The notes beneath the pieces are model-generated. The model did not search any database and was not told where the DNA came from. It saw only the letters and a list, made by a program, of their open reading frames with translations. A stretch of 7,238 bases of DNA. Origin: Microcoleaceae cyanobacterium UBA11344. Lineage in GTDB: Bacteria; Cyanobacteriota; Cyanobacteriia; Cyanobacteriales; Microcoleaceae. Positions 5,699 to 7,238 of the stretch are shown piece by piece (within the stretch, counting starts at the first letter, position 1; each line of letters opens with the position of its first letter). The translations under genes were made by a program, and so were the position numbers. Where the stretch lies: NCBI GenBank assembly GCA_003483675.1, contig DMYK01000168.1, forward strand, positions 4,362-11,599, given 5' to 3'.

Positions 5699-5790
5699 GT
5701 CGATCGCGCAAATCTCAGCCGATATTTTACAAAAATTCTGATTAATGGATTCAACGGATTTGATATAAATTGACGCTAAAACTACAGCTT

Positions 5791-5831
5791 CAAGGGCGAA
5801 TTCCTGCGATCGCCTCTGCAACGCGCCCTTG
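5791..5831 (-). terminator. Stem-loop after the toxin gene, possible weak terminator
   Basis: CAAGGGCG (5791-5798) and CGCCCTTG (5824-5831) form a perfect 8-bp inverted repeat around a 25-base loop that contains a HIP1 site (5806-5813). It begins 13 bases past the toxin stop. No U-run follows on the minus strand, so it could equally be a 3' stability stem or unrelated. The rest of 5699-5843 shows no gene. Confidence 0.3.
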
Positions 5832-5843
5832 ACGCTACTGGCG

Positions 5844-6113
5844 CTATAGCTGAGAGAGTAGCGTGTCATATTCTGTATGTGAACCAACCCAAAACCAAAT
5901 GATTGTATCTCTATCTAGCTGTCCAACTGCCCGATAGTTTTTACTGATCCGAGCAGAATAAATTGGTAATTCTGGATGCACTTTTTTGAAGCGTAAGCTT
6001 GGATAATTAGGATCTTGTTTGAATTGGCGGTATGCTTCGCGGCTCTGCTCCTGAACTTGCTCAGGTAGTCCCGCAAACGCTTTACGGAATTGGGCGGTAG
6101 TACGTGACTTCAC
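5844..6113 (-). CDS. RelE/ParE superfamily toxin
   Basis: 89 residues from a GTG start. The length, the helix-rich first half (QFRKAFAGLPEQVQEQSREAYRQF) and the beta-rich second half are those of RelE/ParE toxins: SLRFKKVHPELPIYSARISKNYRAVG (39-64), then TIIWFWVGSHTEYDTLL (70-86). R41, K43, K44, R55 and R61 with H79 are the likely functional basic residues. RelE-like members cleave mRNA on the ribosome and ParE-like ones poison gyrase; sequence alone does not say which applies, although a ribosome-dependent RNase is plausible with this basic surface and the GSHxEYD end. The GTG overlaps the TGA of the upstream gene in a GTGA, the usual antitoxin-first arrangement with coupled translation. Complete. 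Confidence 0.85.
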   Translation of the reverse strand: MKSRTTAQFRKAFAGLPEQVQEQSREAYRQFKQDPNYPSLRFKKVHPELPIYSARISKNYRAVGQLDRDTIIWFWVGSHTEYDTLLSQL

Positions 6114-6328
6114 AATGTTTCTGGATCTAACTCTTGGGTTTTACCTGCGCGATACTCAGCCATTGCCTCGGTGGCAAGCTTAGCAAGGAAATCTTGGGAC
6201 TTTGCAAAAGTCACATCCCATTGAACTTCATCTTCAAGTTCTGCCAAAATCATTGCTGCGATCGTGTCCTGCTCACTGGCTGGCAGGGTTTTCAATCGGG
6301 CGATTGCCCGTTCAAGTAATTCGGTCAT
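6110..6328 (-). CDS. Antitoxin of the RelE/ParE-type pair
   Basis: 72 residues. Residues 1-33 (MTELLERAIARLKTLPASEQDTIAAMILAELED) form a two-helix segment, and the rest (FAKSQDFLAKLATEAMAEYRAGKTQELDPETL) is the acidic, toxin-wrapping part typical of small cyanobacterial antitoxins. No clear DNA-binding fold is visible, though the N-terminus could dimerise. AGGAG lies ten bases before the ATG. A TACAAT (-10-like, minus strand, 6362-6367) is 33 bases upstream, but no good -35 is seen. The toxin starts within its stop codon, so the two form one operon, which is divergent from the Uma2 gene at 6442. Confidence 0.82.
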   Translation of the reverse strand: MTELLERAIARLKTLPASEQDTIAAMILAELEDEVQWDVTFAKSQDFLAKLATEAMAEYRAGKTQELDPETL

Positions 6329-6409
6329 CGTTACTGTACTCCTATCAAAGAGATACTAATCATTGTAGTTTGTGGGGAGACAAAAAATCATCATCAAACC
6401 AGTAAATGT

Positions 6410-6415
6410 TATAAT
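6410..6415 (+). promoter_or_regulatory. -10 box for the second Uma2 gene
   Basis: A perfect TATAAT lies 27 bases before the ATG at 6442. The best upstream match is TCATCA at 6388-6393 with a 16-base spacer, only 3 of 6 to the -35 consensus. Transcription would start near 6422, leaving a leader of about 20 bases with GAGG nine bases before the ATG. The same 113-bp gap must also hold the antitoxin promoter on the other strand. Confidence 0.45.
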
Positions 6416-6441
6416 ATTAGTAAGTTTTGAGGAAAGCCGCA

Positions 6442-7238
6442 ATGTTAAAGTACAACTTGCCGAGGAACTTGCCCTCAGCCGATGAACTACCAGACTCGGA
6501 CGAAACGCCTGTGGATAACGAACTGCAAGAACTAATACCAGGGTTACTAAAAGCAATCTTGCTGATACTTTGGTCAGAACGGATGGACTGGTTATTTGGC
6601 ATAGATATGGGTATTTATCATCACCCAGACGAACCAGCCATTGTTCCAGATGCTTTCTTAAGTTTAGGAGTAGAACGGTTTTACGACGAAGAATTGCGTC
6701 CCAGTTACGTGCTGTGGGATGAAAATGTCATGCCACTTTTCGTGCTAGAAGTTGTTTCCCCAACTTATCGCAAGGAATACAGCACAAAATTAGACACTTA
6801 TCAAGATTTAGGCGTACTTTATTACGTCATTTATTCTTCCCGTCGCCGTCGTAAACCTCATTTGGAAGTACACAAGTTAGTCAATGGGAAATACGAGTTA
6901 CAGTCAGGAAATCCAGTTTGGATGCCAGAAATTGGTTTGGGAATTGGTTGTGAAAGGGGAAACTATTCTGGGGTGACAAGAGAGTGGTTGTATTGGTATG
7001 ATGCCGATGGCAAACGCTATCTGACACCTCAAGAACAGATAAAACAATCAACGCAGCGTGCCCAACAGGAATCGCAGCGTGCCCAACAGGAATCACAACG
7101 TGCCCAACAGGAATCGCAACGCGCCCAACAGGAATCGCAACGCGCCCAACAGGAATCGCAGCGCGCCCAACAGGAATCGCAGCGTGCCCAACAGGAATCA
7201 CAACGTGCTGAGCAATTAGCTGAACGTGCCGAACAATT
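6442..7238 (+). CDS. Uma2 family (DUF820) protein with coiled-coil repeat tail, cut by window edge
   Basis: 265 complete codons are visible with no stop, so the gene continues past the window. Residues about 25-190 are a Uma2/DUF820 nuclease-like domain: IVPDAFLSLG with D70, LFVLEVVSPTYRKEYSTKLDTY with E103 and K116, then GVLYYVIYSSRRRRKPHLEVH, and the closing WLYWYDADGKRYLTPQEQ. The PD-(D/E)XK residues are all present. From residue 205 the protein turns into seven identical QRAQQES heptads and then QRAEQLAERAEQ, a charged Gln/Ala-rich coiled coil of the kind often appended to this subfamily. It differs clearly from the compact Uma2 protein at 2839-3414, so the two are not a recent duplication. 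The ATG has GAGG nine bases upstream and TATAAT at 6410-6415. Role unknown. Confidence 0.88.
   Translation, partial: MLKYNLPRNLPSADELPDSDETPVDNELQELIPGLLKAILLILWSERMDWLFGIDMGIYHHPDEPAIVPDAFLSLGVERFYDEELRPSYVLWDENVMPLFVLEVVSPTYRKEYSTKLDTYQDLGVLYYVIYSSRRRRKPHLEVHKLVNGKYELQSGNPVWMPEIGLGIGCERGNYSGVTREWLYWYDADGKRYLTPQEQIKQSTQRAQQESQRAQQESQRAQQESQRAQQESQRAQQESQRAQQESQRAQQESQRAEQLAERAEQ
7054..7200 (+). repeat. Seven tandem 21-bp repeats encoding QRAQQES heptads
   Basis: Seven uninterrupted 21-base units (starts 7054, 7075, 7096, 7117, 7138, 7159, 7180) all encode QRAQQES. The units differ only at synonymous third positions (CAG/CAA, CGT/CGC, TCG/TCA), so the protein repeat is perfect while the DNA is slightly worn. 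After 7200 the pattern decays into QRAEQLAERAEQ. Confidence 0.95.

Noticed and set aside
7054..7200. CRISPR-like array
   Set aside because: The 21-bp units are contiguous with no spacers and lie inside an open reading frame.
6881..7201. 106-codon minus-strand frame of repeated IPVGHAA units
   Set aside because: It is antisense to the QRAQQES repeat of the Uma2 gene, which has the recognisable domain, ribosome binding site and promoter.

Overview
The window looks like chromosomal DNA of a filamentous cyanobacterium, probably of the Oscillatoria/Microcoleus type. The grounds are: five copies of the HIP1 octamer GCGATCGC (at 1715, 2870, 3832, 4282 and 5806) among many CGATCG cores; a DUF3352 protein with a cyanobacterial-style C-terminal helical tail; two Uma2/DUF820 nuclease-like genes; a RelE/ParE-type toxin pair of a form common in cyanobacteria; and several short hairpin repeats. 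The assignment is from motif recognition only.

Layout, left to right. 1-343: possible 3' tip of a plus-strand gene (stop at 92-94), then a very good sigma70-type promoter (TTGACG-17-TATAAT) and a 13-bp perfect hairpin repeat in a long leader. 344-2521 (+): a membrane-anchored DUF3352 protein with a Pro/Thr-rich repeat linker. 2522-2838: no intact gene; two hairpins and a 48-codon plus-strand remnant resembling the C-terminal part of cyanobacterial NACHT NTPases. 2839-3414 (-): Uma2 protein. 3421-3563: spacer with a second hairpin repeat. 3564-5527 (-): cbiM-cbiN-cbiQ, the membrane part of an ECF-type cobalt transporter, behind a clear cobalamin riboswitch (5557-5688). 5844-6328 (-): antitoxin-toxin pair. 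6442-7238 (+): a second Uma2 gene that runs off the window and carries seven perfect QRAQQES heptads.

The cobalt module works as one unit. B12 binding to the leader should reduce CbiM synthesis; the platform is short, with a hairpin over the cbiM ribosome binding site, so control is probably translational. CbiM carries a signal peptide whose predicted cleavage exposes the Met-His N-terminus that binds metal in this family. The ATPase gene cbiO is absent next to cbiQ.

The most interesting observation is at the cbiN/cbiQ junction. A 69-bp element with perfect 10-bp terminal inverted repeats is flanked by 3-bp ATT direct repeats. Removing it with one ATT rebuilds a 4-bp ATGA overlap between the cbiN stop and the cbiQ start. 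The element therefore looks like a miniature insertion that split a translationally coupled gene pair while leaving both proteins intact and supplying a new Shine-Dalgarno sequence.
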